A stretch of DNA of 37,935 nucleotides. Source: Acidimicrobiia bacterium (GTDB lineage Bacteria > Acidobacteriota > Vicinamibacteria > Vicinamibacterales > CAVVIG01). The stretch covers positions 1 to 37,935 of the forward strand of contig VFZL01000015.1 of NCBI GenBank assembly GCA_016871175.1. Direction: 5' to 3'. The notes under the pieces were generated by a model, which did not search any database, was not told the DNA's origin, and saw only the letters and a list, made by a program, of their open reading frames with translations. The stretch's first letter is position 1. Each line of letters opens with the position of its first letter. Shown in pieces: positions 7,408-17,808 of this stretch. A program made the translations under genes and the position numbers.

Positions 7408-10080
7408 ATGCCTGAGCACGGCCTGGCGAGGATTGGTGGGGACGAGGAAGGGGGCCTGCCGTCTCGACCGGGACGCGACGGGGCGCTGGACGCCGCACTC
7501 GAGCGGCTGGCACCTGGCCGGAGGTCGCAGTGGACCGGGTCCGGCGGGGAGCCGGGCGGAGAGATTGCGCGGCCCGACACGCCCGACCTTCACGTCACCG
7601 CCGTTCGGCGACTGCCACCCACCGACGCGCGCACGGTTCCTTTCCCCGACATCCTCGATGCCCGACTTCGCGCTGCGCTGACGACCCGTGGCATCAGGGC
7701 GCTGTACACGCATCAAGCCGAGAGCCTCGATCACGCGCTGGCCGGTCGGAACGTCGTGGTGGTCACGCCAACCGCGTCGGGGAAGACGCTTTGCTACAAC
7801 GCGCCGATCCTGCACCAGGTCCTGCAGGATCCCTCGAGCCGCGCACTCTATCTCTTCCCGACAAAAGCCCTTGCGCAGGATCAGCTCGCGGAGCTCCAGG
7901 GCCTGTGCGAGACGATCGCCGGACAGACGGAGCACGGCGCTGATCAGGCTACTCAGATCGGTGTGTTCACCTACGACGGTGACACGCCGCAGGATGCGCG
8001 CCGTAGCATCCGAACGCGCGCGCATCTCGTGCTGAGCAATCCGGACATGGTGCACTCCGGCATCCTGCCGCATCATCCGCGGTGGGCGAAGCTTTTCGAG
8101 AACCTCCGCTACATCGTGATCGACGAGCTGCACGCGTATCGCGGCGTCTTCGGCAGCCACCTGTGCAACGTCCTGCGTCGGCTGCGACGTATCTGCCGTC
8201 ACTATGGATCCGACCCGGTGTTCTTGTGTTCGTCCGCGACGATTGCCAATCCGCGTGAGCTCGCCGAGCGGCTGCTCGAGCGTCCATGTGAGCTCGTCGA
8301 TCAAAGCGGTGCGCCGCGCGGCGAGAAGTACTTCGTCTTCGTCAATCCGCCGGTGGTGAACAATCAGCTTGGCATCCGACGGTCGTATCTCAGCGAAACG
8401 CGTCGTGTGGCGTCGGAGTTCCTGAAGCGCAGCCTTCAGATCATCGTGTTCGCGCAGAGCCGGCTCGCCACGGAGATCTTGACGACGTACTTGAAGGACG
8501 ATTTCGAGAACACCCCGGGTGCGCCGGAGCGGATCCGCGGGTACCGTGGTGGGTACTTGCCGATGCGGCGGCGTCAGATCGAGAAGGGTCTACGCGACGG
8601 CGAGGTGCGCGCCGTGGTGTCGACCAACGCGTTGGAGCTTGGCATCGACATCGGTGCGCTCGACGTTTCGGTGATGGCCGGGTATCCGGGGACCGTGGCG
8701 GCGACGTGGCAGCGCGCGGGCCGAGCCGGACGACGGGCAAGCCGATCGGCGGCGGTGATGGTGGCCTCGAGCGCGCCGCTCGATCAGTTTATCGTGCGCA
8801 ATCCGTCGTACTTCTTCGACCGCTCGCCCGAGCGCGCGCTCATCGATCCGGACAACTTGCACATCCTCGTGGATCACGTGAAGTGTGCGGCGTTCGAGCT
8901 GCCGTTCGGGACGAACGAGCACTTCGGTTGCCACAACGTGCAAGAGGTGTTGAGCGTGCTGGCGGAGCAGGGGTTCGTACACCGCGTGGAGTCCGAAGAG
9001 CACGCGCCCGATGCGGCGGACGACCCCGCAGACGAGGGCTCGTGGACCTGGACCAGCGAGAGCTATCCCGCCAACGCCATCAGCTTGCGATCGGTGTCCT
9101 CGGACAACTTCGTCATCGTGGACACGACGCGCGAGCCTCTCGTCATCGGCGAGACCGACTTCACGAGTGGTCCGTCGACGCTCCACCCGAAGGCCATCTA
9201 CATAGTCGAGGCGAAGCTCTATCAGGTGGAGAAGCTCGATTTCGACGGCCGCAAGGCGTTCGTACGCGAGATCGAGTGCGACTACTACACGGACGCGATC
9301 CGCTTCACGCGCGTAACCATTCTCGATACGTTCGAGCAGGGAGGCGCCGAGGCGCCTCCCTGCGCTGGCGGGGATGCCGATGAGCCATTCGCCCCCGAAG
9401 GCGCAGGCGGGGGCGAGCGACCGGTGCCACGAGCGAGCGTGGGCGTGTCTGCCGTGGACGCGTCGAGGTCTCACGGCGAGGTGCATGTTGTTTCGCGTGT
9501 CGTCGGGTTCAAGAAGATCAAGTTCTACACGAATGAAAACGTCGGCTCGGGCGAGTTGGACTTGCCCGAGCAGCAGATGCACACGACGTCCTACTGGTTG
9601 ACCATCCCCGCCGCGTTGATGGCGAAGTTGCCGTTCGCGTCCGACGATCGACGTGATGGCATCTCAGGGCTAGCTTTCGCGCTTGGGCAGATCGCGCAGC
9701 TGTTGCTCATGTGCGATCGCCACGACATCGGGATCTCGATCGATACGGGCGAACAGGTCGATCCCGCTGTCGGCATCGTGATGGGCAGCGGCCACACGTT
9801 GGTCGCCGATCGCAGTCCGCGGATCTTTATCTACGACAACTATCCCGGTGGCATCGGGTTCAGCCGGCCGCTGTATCGCATGCACGCGGAGCTGTTGGAG
9901 AGCACCCAGCGCCTCATCGCCGAGTGCGAGTGCGAGAACGGCTGTCCGGGGTGTGTTGGCCCAGTCGGGCAAACCGGACCGTTGGCCAAAGTGGCGGCGC
10001 TCCGCATTCTCTCGTTGCTGATCGACGAGCGTCAGGGGGAGCCCGGGTCCAAGGGGCAGGGGCCCTTGGATCGAGCATGA
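7408..10080 (+). CDS. mrfA: DEAD/DEAH-type helicase with DUF1998, MrfA/YprA-like
   Basis: Superfamily 2 helicase of 890 residues. Motifs in order: Q-like YTHQAES (100-106), Walker A TPTASGKT (120-127), DELH (239-242), SSAT (275-278), STNALELGIDIG (405-416), QRAGRAGR (435-442). The C-terminal DUF1998 region ends with the four-Cys cluster CECENGCPGC (about 840-850), the metal site of this family. In Bacillus subtilis MrfA (YprA, about 750 residues) works with the exonuclease MrfB in repair of mitomycin C adducts. The next gene here is MrfB-like and overlaps by ATGA, which strongly supports the assignment. The protein is longer than MrfA because of an N-terminal extension of about 60 residues and a Gly/Ala/Pro-rich insertion near residues 640-690 encoded by inverted repeats. 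The ATG at 7408 has no clear ribosome-binding site. Confidence 0.9.
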   Translation: MPEHGLARIGGDEEGGLPSRPGRDGALDAALERLAPGRRSQWTGSGGEPGGEIARPDTPDLHVTAVRRLPPTDARTVPFPDILDARLRAALTTRGIRALYTHQAESLDHALAGRNVVVVTPTASGKTLCYNAPILHQVLQDPSSRALYLFPTKALAQDQLAELQGLCETIAGQTEHGADQATQIGVFTYDGDTPQDARRSIRTRAHLVLSNPDMVHSGILPHHPRWAKLFENLRYIVIDELHAYRGVFGSHLCNVLRRLRRICRHYGSDPVFLCSSATIANPRELAERLLERPCELVDQSGAPRGEKYFVFVNPPVVNNQLGIRRSYLSETRRVASEFLKRSLQIIVFAQSRLATEILTTYLKDDFENTPGAPERIRGYRGGYLPMRRRQIEKGLRDGEVRAVVSTNALELGIDIGALDVSVMAGYPGTVAATWQRAGRAGRRASRSAAVMVASSAPLDQFIVRNPSYFFDRSPERALIDPDNLHILVDHVKCAAFELPFGTNEHFGCHNVQEVLSVLAEQGFVHRVESEEHAPDAADDPADEGSWTWTSESYPANAISLRSVSSDNFVIVDTTREPLVIGETDFTSGPSTLHPKAIYIVEAKLYQVEKLDFDGRKAFVREIECDYYTDAIRFTRVTILDTFEQGGAEAPPCAGGDADEPFAPEGAGGGERPVPRASVGVSAVDASRSHGEVHVVSRVVGFKKIKFYTNENVGSGELDLPEQQMHTTSYWLTIPAALMAKLPFASDDRRDGISGLAFALGQIAQLLLMCDRHDIGISIDTGEQVDPAVGIVMGSGHTLVADRSPRIFIYDNYPGGIGFSRPLYRMHAELLESTQRLIAECECENGCPGCVGPVGQTGPLAKVAALRILSLLIDERQGEPGSKGQGPLDRA
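9337..9416. repeat. Two adjacent inverted repeats inserted in frame in mrfA
   Basis: First: CAGGGAGGCGCC (9337-9348), 2-nt spacer, GGCGCCTCCCTG (9351-9362), a perfect 12-bp stem. Second: TCGCCCCCG (9389-9397), 10-nt loop, CGGGGGCGA (9408-9416), a perfect 9-bp stem. Together they encode the low-complexity Gly/Ala/Pro/Glu segment between conserved parts of the DUF1998 domain, with the frame preserved. Confidence 0.75.
10048..10070 (+). promoter_or_regulatory. Hairpin just before the mrfB start codon
   Basis: TCCAAGGG (10048-10055), 7-nt loop, CCCTTGGA (10063-10070), ending 6 bases before the mrfB ATG (10077). The purine-rich AAGGGGCAGGGG that could bind the ribosome lies in its stem and loop. 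It may make mrfB translation depend on ribosomes finishing mrfA and opening the stem; this role is inference. Confidence 0.45.
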
Positions 10081-11474
10081 GTATCGGGAATCTGACCGAC
10101 CGTTTGCGGGGCATCGTCAAGCCCGCGCGCGTCTTGCTCGAACCTGACGGGCATGGGCGTCACGGTTCCCGGCCTGCCAAACCGCGATCGAGTGACGATG
10201 GCGACGAGCTCGTTGTGGATGAGCCGAGTCCGACGTCCGAGCGCTTCGATCGGGGCCTCGACGCCACGCTGAGCGGGACTTGGCATCGTGACATCAGCGG
10301 CGCGCGCTGCTATGTCATGGAGCGAACCGAGTCCGCTGACACCTGGCATGGTCGGGTGCAGGTCGGGGCGATGGCCGAGACGCTGCGACGCGCGGAGCGA
10401 GAAGCGCCCCTCCTGGCAAACGGCGCCCCGGCACGGCTCCCCTTCGTCTTTTTCGATCTCGAGACGACCGGGTTGAGCGGCTGCGCCGGTACCCTGGCGT
10501 TTCTCGCCGGTTGCGGGTGGTTCGATGACACCGGAGCGTTCGTGTCGCGGCAGTACATACTTGCGCGCACGGTCGATGAGCGGGCCATGCTCCGGGCCGT
10601 CGCCGGACATCTCGATGCTGCCGGCGCGCTCGTGAGCTTCAACGGGCGGTCCTTCGATGTGCCGCTCCTCGAGTCACGCTTTCTTTATCACCGGTTGAGC
10701 TGGACCGCAGGCCGCCTGCCACATGTGGACATGCTCCACGCCGCCCGTCGCTTCTGGCGCGCGGATAGGGTCGACGGTCAGCCGTCCTCGTGCTCGCTTG
10801 GGGCGCTCGAGCGTCACGTACTCGGAGCCGATCGGCTCGACGACGTGCCCGGGTTCGAGGTACCGGCTCGGTTCTTCCAGTTCGTACGGAGCGGCGATGC
10901 GCGTCCTCTGACAGGTGTGATCGAGCACAACCGACTGGATCTGTTGTCGCTGGCCGCGCTCACTGCCCGCTTGCTACGGCTTATCAACGAGGGTTCTGAG
11001 GCTGCGGTCGACGCAAGAGAGGCCGTGTCGCTGGGTCGTGTGTTCGAGCGAGCGGGGCTGCCAGACCGGGCCATCGAGGCTTATGAGCGGGTGCTCACGC
11101 TGCCGGGGCTTCGCCCCGCGTCCGCGACGACCAGCGCGGCGACTCTCGAAGGCGAGGCGCTTCGCGCCTTGGCCCACCTCGCTCGCCGGGCGCGCCGCTA
11201 CGACCAAGCCGCTGCACACTGGCGTCAGCTGCTGGAGCTGCCCGGATGTCCTCGTTCAATGGCGCTCGAGGCTGCTGAAGCGCTCGCCATCCACCATGAA
11301 CATCGCACTCGTGATCTCGATGCCGCGCGTGCCTTTGCCGTCCGCACGACCAGCCTGAGTCAGCGCTCCACTCGCGGGCGTGATGTCTTGCGCCGGTTGG
11401 CTCGCATCGACCGCAAACGTGCGGTTGCGGGGTGCTCGCGACCAAACGTCCCCGGCGGCCTGCCCTTCGCCTGA
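10077..11474 (+). CDS. mrfB: DEDD-family exonuclease with TPR-like tail, MrfB/YprB-like
   Basis: A 465-residue protein starting at ATG 10077 inside the mrfA stop (ATGA), so translation is coupled. The RNase H-like exonuclease core shows FFDLETTGLSG (about 125-135, the first two acidic ligands), SFNGRSFDVPLLESRF (about 187-202, third Asp) and EHNRLDLLSLAAL (about 282-294), where His-x-x-x-Asp gives a DEDDh active site. The C-terminal 120 residues form helical TPR-like repeats (VFERAGLPDRAIEAYERVL and later AAAHWRQLLELPG). In B. subtilis MrfB is the nuclease partner of the MrfA helicase. The first 100 residues are Arg/Asp-rich and poorly conserved in character. It ends 93 bases from the convergent rpmE gene. 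Confidence 0.88.
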   Translation: MSIGNLTDRLRGIVKPARVLLEPDGHGRHGSRPAKPRSSDDGDELVVDEPSPTSERFDRGLDATLSGTWHRDISGARCYVMERTESADTWHGRVQVGAMAETLRRAEREAPLLANGAPARLPFVFFDLETTGLSGCAGTLAFLAGCGWFDDTGAFVSRQYILARTVDERAMLRAVAGHLDAAGALVSFNGRSFDVPLLESRFLYHRLSWTAGRLPHVDMLHAARRFWRADRVDGQPSSCSLGALERHVLGADRLDDVPGFEVPARFFQFVRSGDARPLTGVIEHNRLDLLSLAALTARLLRLINEGSEAAVDAREAVSLGRVFERAGLPDRAIEAYERVLTLPGLRPASATTSAATLEGEALRALAHLARRARRYDQAAAHWRQLLELPGCPRSMALEAAEALAIHHEHRTRDLDAARAFAVRTTSLSQRSTRGRDVLRRLARIDRKRAVAGCSRPNVPGGLPFA

Positions 11475-11567
11475 TCGGGCGCATCTTACGCAGCACATCA
11501 CGGGACCACGTCAAGGGCCCTGCAGCTCAAGACTCAGCGCTACGCTGCCAGGATGTCGGAACGCGAT

Positions 11568-11828
11568 CTAGCGGGAGGCGGCAGTTTCCTTCTTGCCCTT
11601 CGCGGCGGCCTGCTTTCGGCCGGCCACCGTCTGCGCGCCGTACTTCTTCGTGAACCGCTCGACGCGGCCCTCGGTATCGATCAGCTTCTGCCGGCCGGTG
11701 AAGAAGGGGTGGCACGCCGAGCAGATCTCCAAGTGCAGCTCATGCTTGGTCGAGCGGGTCTTCCAGGTCGCCCCGCACGCGCACCGCGCCTCGACCTCTT
11801 GATACTTCGGGTGGATTCCTTCCTTCAC
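11568..11828 (-). CDS. rpmE: 50S ribosomal protein L31, zinc type
   Basis: An 86-residue L31 that begins [19 protein letters not shown]. The start is GTG 11826-11828 with AGAAGGAG just upstream; the frame is open farther upstream, but that region has no family features. The four Cys (C-A-C at about 16-18 and CSAC at about 36-39) identify the zinc-binding form. The C-terminal extension is Lys/Ala-rich, common in longer L31 versions. In many bacteria rpmE directly follows rho; here rho is on the same strand but 1.45 kb upstream, the gap holding two forward-strand genes. Confidence 0.95.
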   Translation of the reverse strand: MKEGIHPKYQEVEARCACGATWKTRSTKHELHLEICSACHPFFTGRQKLIDTEGRVERFTKKYGAQTVAGRKQAAAKGKKETAASR

Positions 11829-11868
11829 GGCCTCTCCTTCTCTCTCGAAACCCCTAGTATACCAAGGG

Positions 11869-11900
11869 CAGGTGGGTCTGGTAGGGCGGGTGGGCGAGAG
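11869..11900 (+). repeat. Degenerate octamer array, unit ~CGGGTRGG
   Basis: About four octamers (ggtgggtc, tggtaggg, cgggtggg, cgagagga) in steady phase just upstream of rpmE. The unit matches the 2013-2044 array. It overlaps no supported gene. Confidence 0.5.
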
Positions 11901-12097
11901 GACGGCAGGCAGCCATGCCGGGACGTGTCGCTCGCGCCCGCCCGCTTCGCCCACGATCCAGCGACGCCCTGGCGCTGCGGAGATCAGGCCCTCGAGGTCC
12001 TCGGGATGAGCCGACAACCGGATGGGGATGTCCCGTGAGGCAACGCACACCGGTTGGGTGGAAGCCGCCTCGATGCGTCGAATGCTAAGCTGCAGTT

Positions 12098-12388
12098 ATG
12101 TTGTGCCCAACGCCCGACGCGAGGCTCTGCGACACACACGGGCGCCCGTACTTCTTGTGGGACTGCGATGTCACCCTCAGCCAGTTGAAGGAATACCTTC
12201 ACGGGCCCGACGACGATCGCCGTAGCTATTGGCTCGCGAAGGTGATGCGGCAAGCGAAACCCGACGACGCCATCGTCATCGCCGGCGTCGACGAGATGCG
12301 AAGGCTCTGGCCCCGGATCGAGAGGTCACTCGGACGGGCGCGTGACTTCTGGGCTTGGTACCTCGACTGGACTCGGGATGCCCGTTAG
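12098..12388 (+). CDS. Small protein paired with an AbiEii-like nucleotidyltransferase
   Basis: A 96-residue protein starting MLCPTPDARLCDTHG, with Cys at 3, 11 and 23 and a HGRPYFLWDCDVT block, which could form a metal site. The rest is helical and charged with several Trp. No ribosome-binding site is visible before ATG 12098. It overlaps the nucleotidyltransferase start by 11 bases (12378-12388), so the two are made together. By position it is the candidate partner or antitoxin of an AbiEii-type system, but it lacks a recognisable AbiEi helix-turn-helix domain; the function is unknown. Confidence 0.6.
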   Translation: MLCPTPDARLCDTHGRPYFLWDCDVTLSQLKEYLHGPDDDRRSYWLAKVMRQAKPDDAIVIAGVDEMRRLWPRIERSLGRARDFWAWYLDWTRDAR

Positions 12389-13007
12389 CCGCCTCACGCC
12401 GCTCCAGGAGCGTGCGCTCGACGTTCTCGCGGGCATGGAGCCGAGCTGGACCCTCTTTGGTGCAGCCGCCCTCATCGGCTTTCACCTTGGTCACCGCGTG
12501 ACCAGGGATCTGGACCTCGCGTTTCGACCGTTGAGCGAGCTTGGGGAAATCCCGCGCGAGGTGGAGGCACGTTTACGACGGGCCGGCTTGCGCGTCGATC
12601 GCGTGCAGACCTCTCTGTCGTTCGTGCGGCTACAGGTCACAGGATCGTCGGAGACGATCGAACTTGACCTTGTCGCGGATCCCATCCCGCCGGCCGAAAT
12701 GCCCTACGAGGTACGCCCTGGCGTCCGGATCGATACGGCGCGCGAACTGTTGGCGCAGAAGTTGTCGGCGTTGCTGTCGCGGACCGAGCTGCGCGACCTA
12801 GAGGATGTCGGCGCGTTGCTCGCGGCGGGTGGCGATCTGGAGCAGGGTTTGCGGGATGCGGCCGCGCGCGACGCAGGGTTCTCACCACCCACGCTCGCCT
12901 GGCTGCTGCAGGACTTTCCTCTCGAACGAGCGCCCGAGGAAGGGCGAGATCCTAAGCACCTACGAGTGGTTCAGCAACGATTGCTCGAGGCGCTGCGCGC
13001 CGGGTAG
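12378..13007 (+). CDS. AbiEii/AbiGii-like nucleotidyltransferase
   Basis: A 209-residue protein; ATG 12378 is chosen because it overlaps the upstream gene by 11 bases and directly precedes the conserved start (PVSRLTPLQERALDVL). The nucleotidyltransferase core shows LFGAAALIGFHLGHRVTRDL followed by DLAF: the GxxAL helix and the HR-x-T-x-D-x-D metal-binding pair. Later IELDLV gives a third acidic position, and the ARELLAQKLSALLSR segment is typical of AbiEii (PF08843-type) proteins. Family members transfer nucleotides and act as toxins or phage-defence effectors, but many chromosomal homologues are uncharacterised. The pair sits between rho and rpmE on the opposite strand, suggesting insertion into a conserved neighbourhood. 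Confidence 0.75.
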   Translation: MPVSRLTPLQERALDVLAGMEPSWTLFGAAALIGFHLGHRVTRDLDLAFRPLSELGEIPREVEARLRRAGLRVDRVQTSLSFVRLQVTGSSETIELDLVADPIPPAEMPYEVRPGVRIDTARELLAQKLSALLSRTELRDLEDVGALLAAGGDLEQGLRDAAARDAGFSPPTLAWLLQDFPLERAPEEGRDPKHLRVVQQRLLEALRAG

Positions 13008-13279
13008 TCGCTCGCGACCGCCTGTTGACTTCCGCGACCCGCGGTGCGTAGCAGGAGGGCTTGAGGACCACATCGAAGCGCGCGAGCGCGCGGGGCTTCG
13101 CAATCCTGCTGTGGACAGCGCAGTTGAGCCGGCGCTGGCTTCTGAGGTCAACGCCTCGCAGAGCGTGAACGCGACGCGTCAGCAGCGGCAAGGGCTGCTC
13201 CGCCACCACCCGCCGACCGCGCACCACAGGACCGTGGTCCCAGTCGCCGCGCTCTCGCGGGACTGAAGCGTCTCGCGTT

Positions 13280-14623
13280 CTACCCCTTGCCGTTCGACAT
13301 CGAGCTCAGGAAGTCCTGATTCGTCTTCGTCTTCGCCATCTTCGAGAGCAGCAGCTCCATCGCTTCGACCGGTGAGAGCGGCGTCAGCACCTTGCGGAGC
13401 ACCCACACGCGGTTCAGATCTTCCTTTGGCAGCAGCAGCTCTTCCTTCCGCGTGCCGCTCTTCTGGATGTCGATCGATGGGAACACGCGCCGATCCGTGA
13501 GCTTCCGATCGAGGTGAATTTCCAGGTTGCCGGTGCCCTTGAACTCCTCGAAGATCACTTCGTCCATGCGTGAGCCGGTGTCGACCAGCGCGGTGGAGAT
13601 GACCGTCAGCGACCCGCCTTCCTCGATGTTCCGGGCCGCGCCGAAGAACCGCTTCGGACGCTGGAGCGCGTTGCTGTCCACGCCGCCCGACAGCACTTTG
13701 CCCGACGGTGGGACGATGGTGTTGTAAGCGCGGGCGAGTCGGGTGATCGAGTCGAGCAGGATCACGACGTCCTTCTTGTGCTCGACGAGGCGCTTGGCCT
13801 TCTCGATGACCATCTCAGCCACCTGAACGTGACGCTGTGCCGGCTCGTCGAACGTTGACGAGATCACTTCACCCTGCACGGACCGCTGCATGTCGGTGAC
13901 CTCCTCCGGCCGCTCGTCGATGAGCAGCACGATGAGGTACACCTCCGGATGGTTCCGCGTGATGCTGTTCGCGATGTTCTGCAGCAGCATGGTCTTCCCG
14001 GTGCGCGGCGGCGCGACGATGAGACCGCGCTGGCCCTTGCCGATGGGCACCATGAGGTCGAGGACGCGCGCAGAGAGATTCTCCGTCTCGGTCTCGAGTG
14101 AAATCCGGTTCTGTGGGTAGAGCGGCGTGAGGTTCTCGAAAAAGACCTTCTCGCGCGCCTTCTCCGGAGGCTCGAAGTTGACCGCTTCGACCTTGATGAG
14201 CGCGAAATAGCGCTCGCCGTCCTTCGGCGGCCGAATCTGGCCCGACACCGTGTCGCCCGTGTGCAGGTCGAACTTGCGGATTTGCGAGGGGGAGACATAG
14301 ATGTCGTCGGGGCCGGGGAGGTAGTTGTAGTCGGGGGCTCGCAGGAAGCCGAAGCCGTCCGTCAGCGTCTCGAGCACGCCCTCGGAGAAGATGAGCCCGC
14401 TCTTCTCGGCGCGCGCCTTCAGGATCTCGAAGATGAGCTCCTGCTTGCGCATGCCGGTGGCCCCGGGAACGTCGAGCTGCTTGGCGATCTTCGTCAGCGC
14501 GCCAACGCTCATGTCCTTCAGGGTCGCGAGATCGATCCGCTCTATCTTTTCTGGGGCGTTGCCCTTGGCGGGCTGGGTCGGTGCGGGTTGGGGCTGCTCG
14601 GCAGCCTGTCGATCAGTTTCCAC
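13280..14623 (-). CDS. rho: Transcription termination factor Rho
   Basis: Hexameric RNA-dependent ATPase that ends transcription. Starting at GTG 14621-14623 it has 447 residues (E. coli 419). The N-terminal helical domain reads [20 protein letters not shown], then [11 protein letters not shown] and the cold-shock-like RNA site DGFGFLR. Walker A is PPRTGKT (Lys about 210), Walker [17 protein letters not shown], the Q-loop segment [17 protein letters not shown], and the C-terminal [17 protein letters not shown]. The open frame extends farther upstream inside engB, but no Rho-like sequence is there. With the GTG start it still overlaps engB by 82 bases. The linker after the start is Gln/Pro/Ala-rich. 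It ends with TAG. The exact start is the only doubt. Confidence 0.95.
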   Translation of the reverse strand: METDRQAAEQPQPAPTQPAKGNAPEKIERIDLATLKDMSVGALTKIAKQLDVPGATGMRKQELIFEILKARAEKSGLIFSEGVLETLTDGFGFLRAPDYNYLPGPDDIYVSPSQIRKFDLHTGDTVSGQIRPPKDGERYFALIKVEAVNFEPPEKAREKVFFENLTPLYPQNRISLETETENLSARVLDLMVPIGKGQRGLIVAPPRTGKTMLLQNIANSITRNHPEVYLIVLLIDERPEEVTDMQRSVQGEVISSTFDEPAQRHVQVAEMVIEKAKRLVEHKKDVVILLDSITRLARAYNTIVPPSGKVLSGGVDSNALQRPKRFFGAARNIEEGGSLTVISTALVDTGSRMDEVIFEEFKGTGNLEIHLDRKLTDRRVFPSIDIQKSGTRKEELLLPKEDLNRVWVLRKVLTPLSPVEAMELLLSKMAKTKTNQDFLSSMSNGKG

Positions 14624-15177
14624 AGTTCGTCCAATCCTTCGCCGGTGACGGCCGAAACCGGCAACACGGCGTCTTCGAAAACGGATGCGAGTTCTCTCAT
14701 CGCGCGGATCCGTTGACCACGCGGGAGCTTGTCGACTTTGGTTGCCACCACTGCGACGTTGGTGACCACCGACTGGAGCCACTGCCACGCCGCCCGGTCC
14801 TGCACGAGGCCCGGGTGTCTCGCGTCGACTAGGAGCAGCGCGCCCATCTGCCCATGCGTCGACGCTCGTGCGAAATACGACTGCGTCAGGACTTCGAATG
14901 CCGCTGCCGCTGTGCCACCACCGCGGGAGTACCCGTACCCGGGTAGATCCACCAGCAGACGCGGCGAGCCGTGCCCGACCGTGACGCGATAGAGGTTGAT
15001 CAACCGCGTCTTGCCTGGGGCCGCGCTCGTCCGCGCGAGCCGTTGGCGCACCAGCGCGTTAATCAGGCTCGACTTGCCGACGTTCGAGCGTCCCACCAGC
15101 GCCACCTCCGGAAACTGGCGACGCGGGATGGCCGACGCATCGACGACGCTTCTGACGAACTCGGCTTCAATCTTCAA
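14542..15177 (-). CDS. engB: Ribosome biogenesis GTPase EngB (YsxC/YihA)
   Basis: Small GTPase of 211 residues needed for 50S subunit assembly. G1 is [10 protein letters not shown] (29-38), G3 [10 protein letters not shown] (77-86) and G4 TKVDK (146-150), the pattern of the EngB branch. The start TTG (15175-15177) gives [10 protein letters not shown], matching the family's usual N-terminus; no later start fits. It lies downstream of lon, as in Bacillus (lonA-ysxC). The C-terminal 25 residues are Pro/Arg/Ser-rich and overlap the beginning of rho, so this tail is probably not structured. A degenerate heptamer repeat occupies the space just upstream (15179-15213). Confidence 0.95.
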   Translation of the reverse strand: MKIEAEFVRSVVDASAIPRRQFPEVALVGRSNVGKSSLINALVRQRLARTSAAPGKTRLINLYRVTVGHGSPRLLVDLPGYGYSRGGGTAAAAFEVLTQSYFARASTHGQMGALLLVDARHPGLVQDRAAWQWLQSVVTNVAVVATKVDKLPRGQRIRAMRELASVFEDAVLPVSAVTGEGLDELWKLIDRLPSSPNPHRPSPPRATPQKR

Positions 15178-15178
15178 C

Positions 15179-15213
15179 GTGAGATCGCAGACTCGAGATC
15201 TCAGACGTCAGAT
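15179..15213 (+). repeat. Degenerate heptamer array, unit NNNAGAY
   Basis: Five consecutive in-phase heptamers: gtgagat, cgcagac, tcgagat, ctcagac, gtcagat. Each ends in AGAT or AGAC. The array fills the space directly upstream of the engB start codon in the lon-engB gap. Confidence 0.65.
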
Positions 15214-15270
15214 TGACCGCCGCACGGGCCGCCAATCCTCGGTCCTTCATCTTCAATCTGAAATATCTCG

Positions 15271-17682
<2,412 letters not shown>

Positions 17683-17808
17683 TACGTGTCTGGGACTGCG
17701 TCCTTGAGTGCTGGACGACCTGGATACTCGCGCGCTTGAACTGATCGTGTGACCCGAATCCGGACGGCGACGAGGCGGGAAACCCGACGTGGTTCCTGCA
17801 AGGTGGCG

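Noticed and set aside
12952-13227. 91-codon reverse frame downstream of rho
   Set aside because: Composition is arginine-rich, no ribosome-binding site or homology recognised; the 13008-13279 gap is left without a gene.
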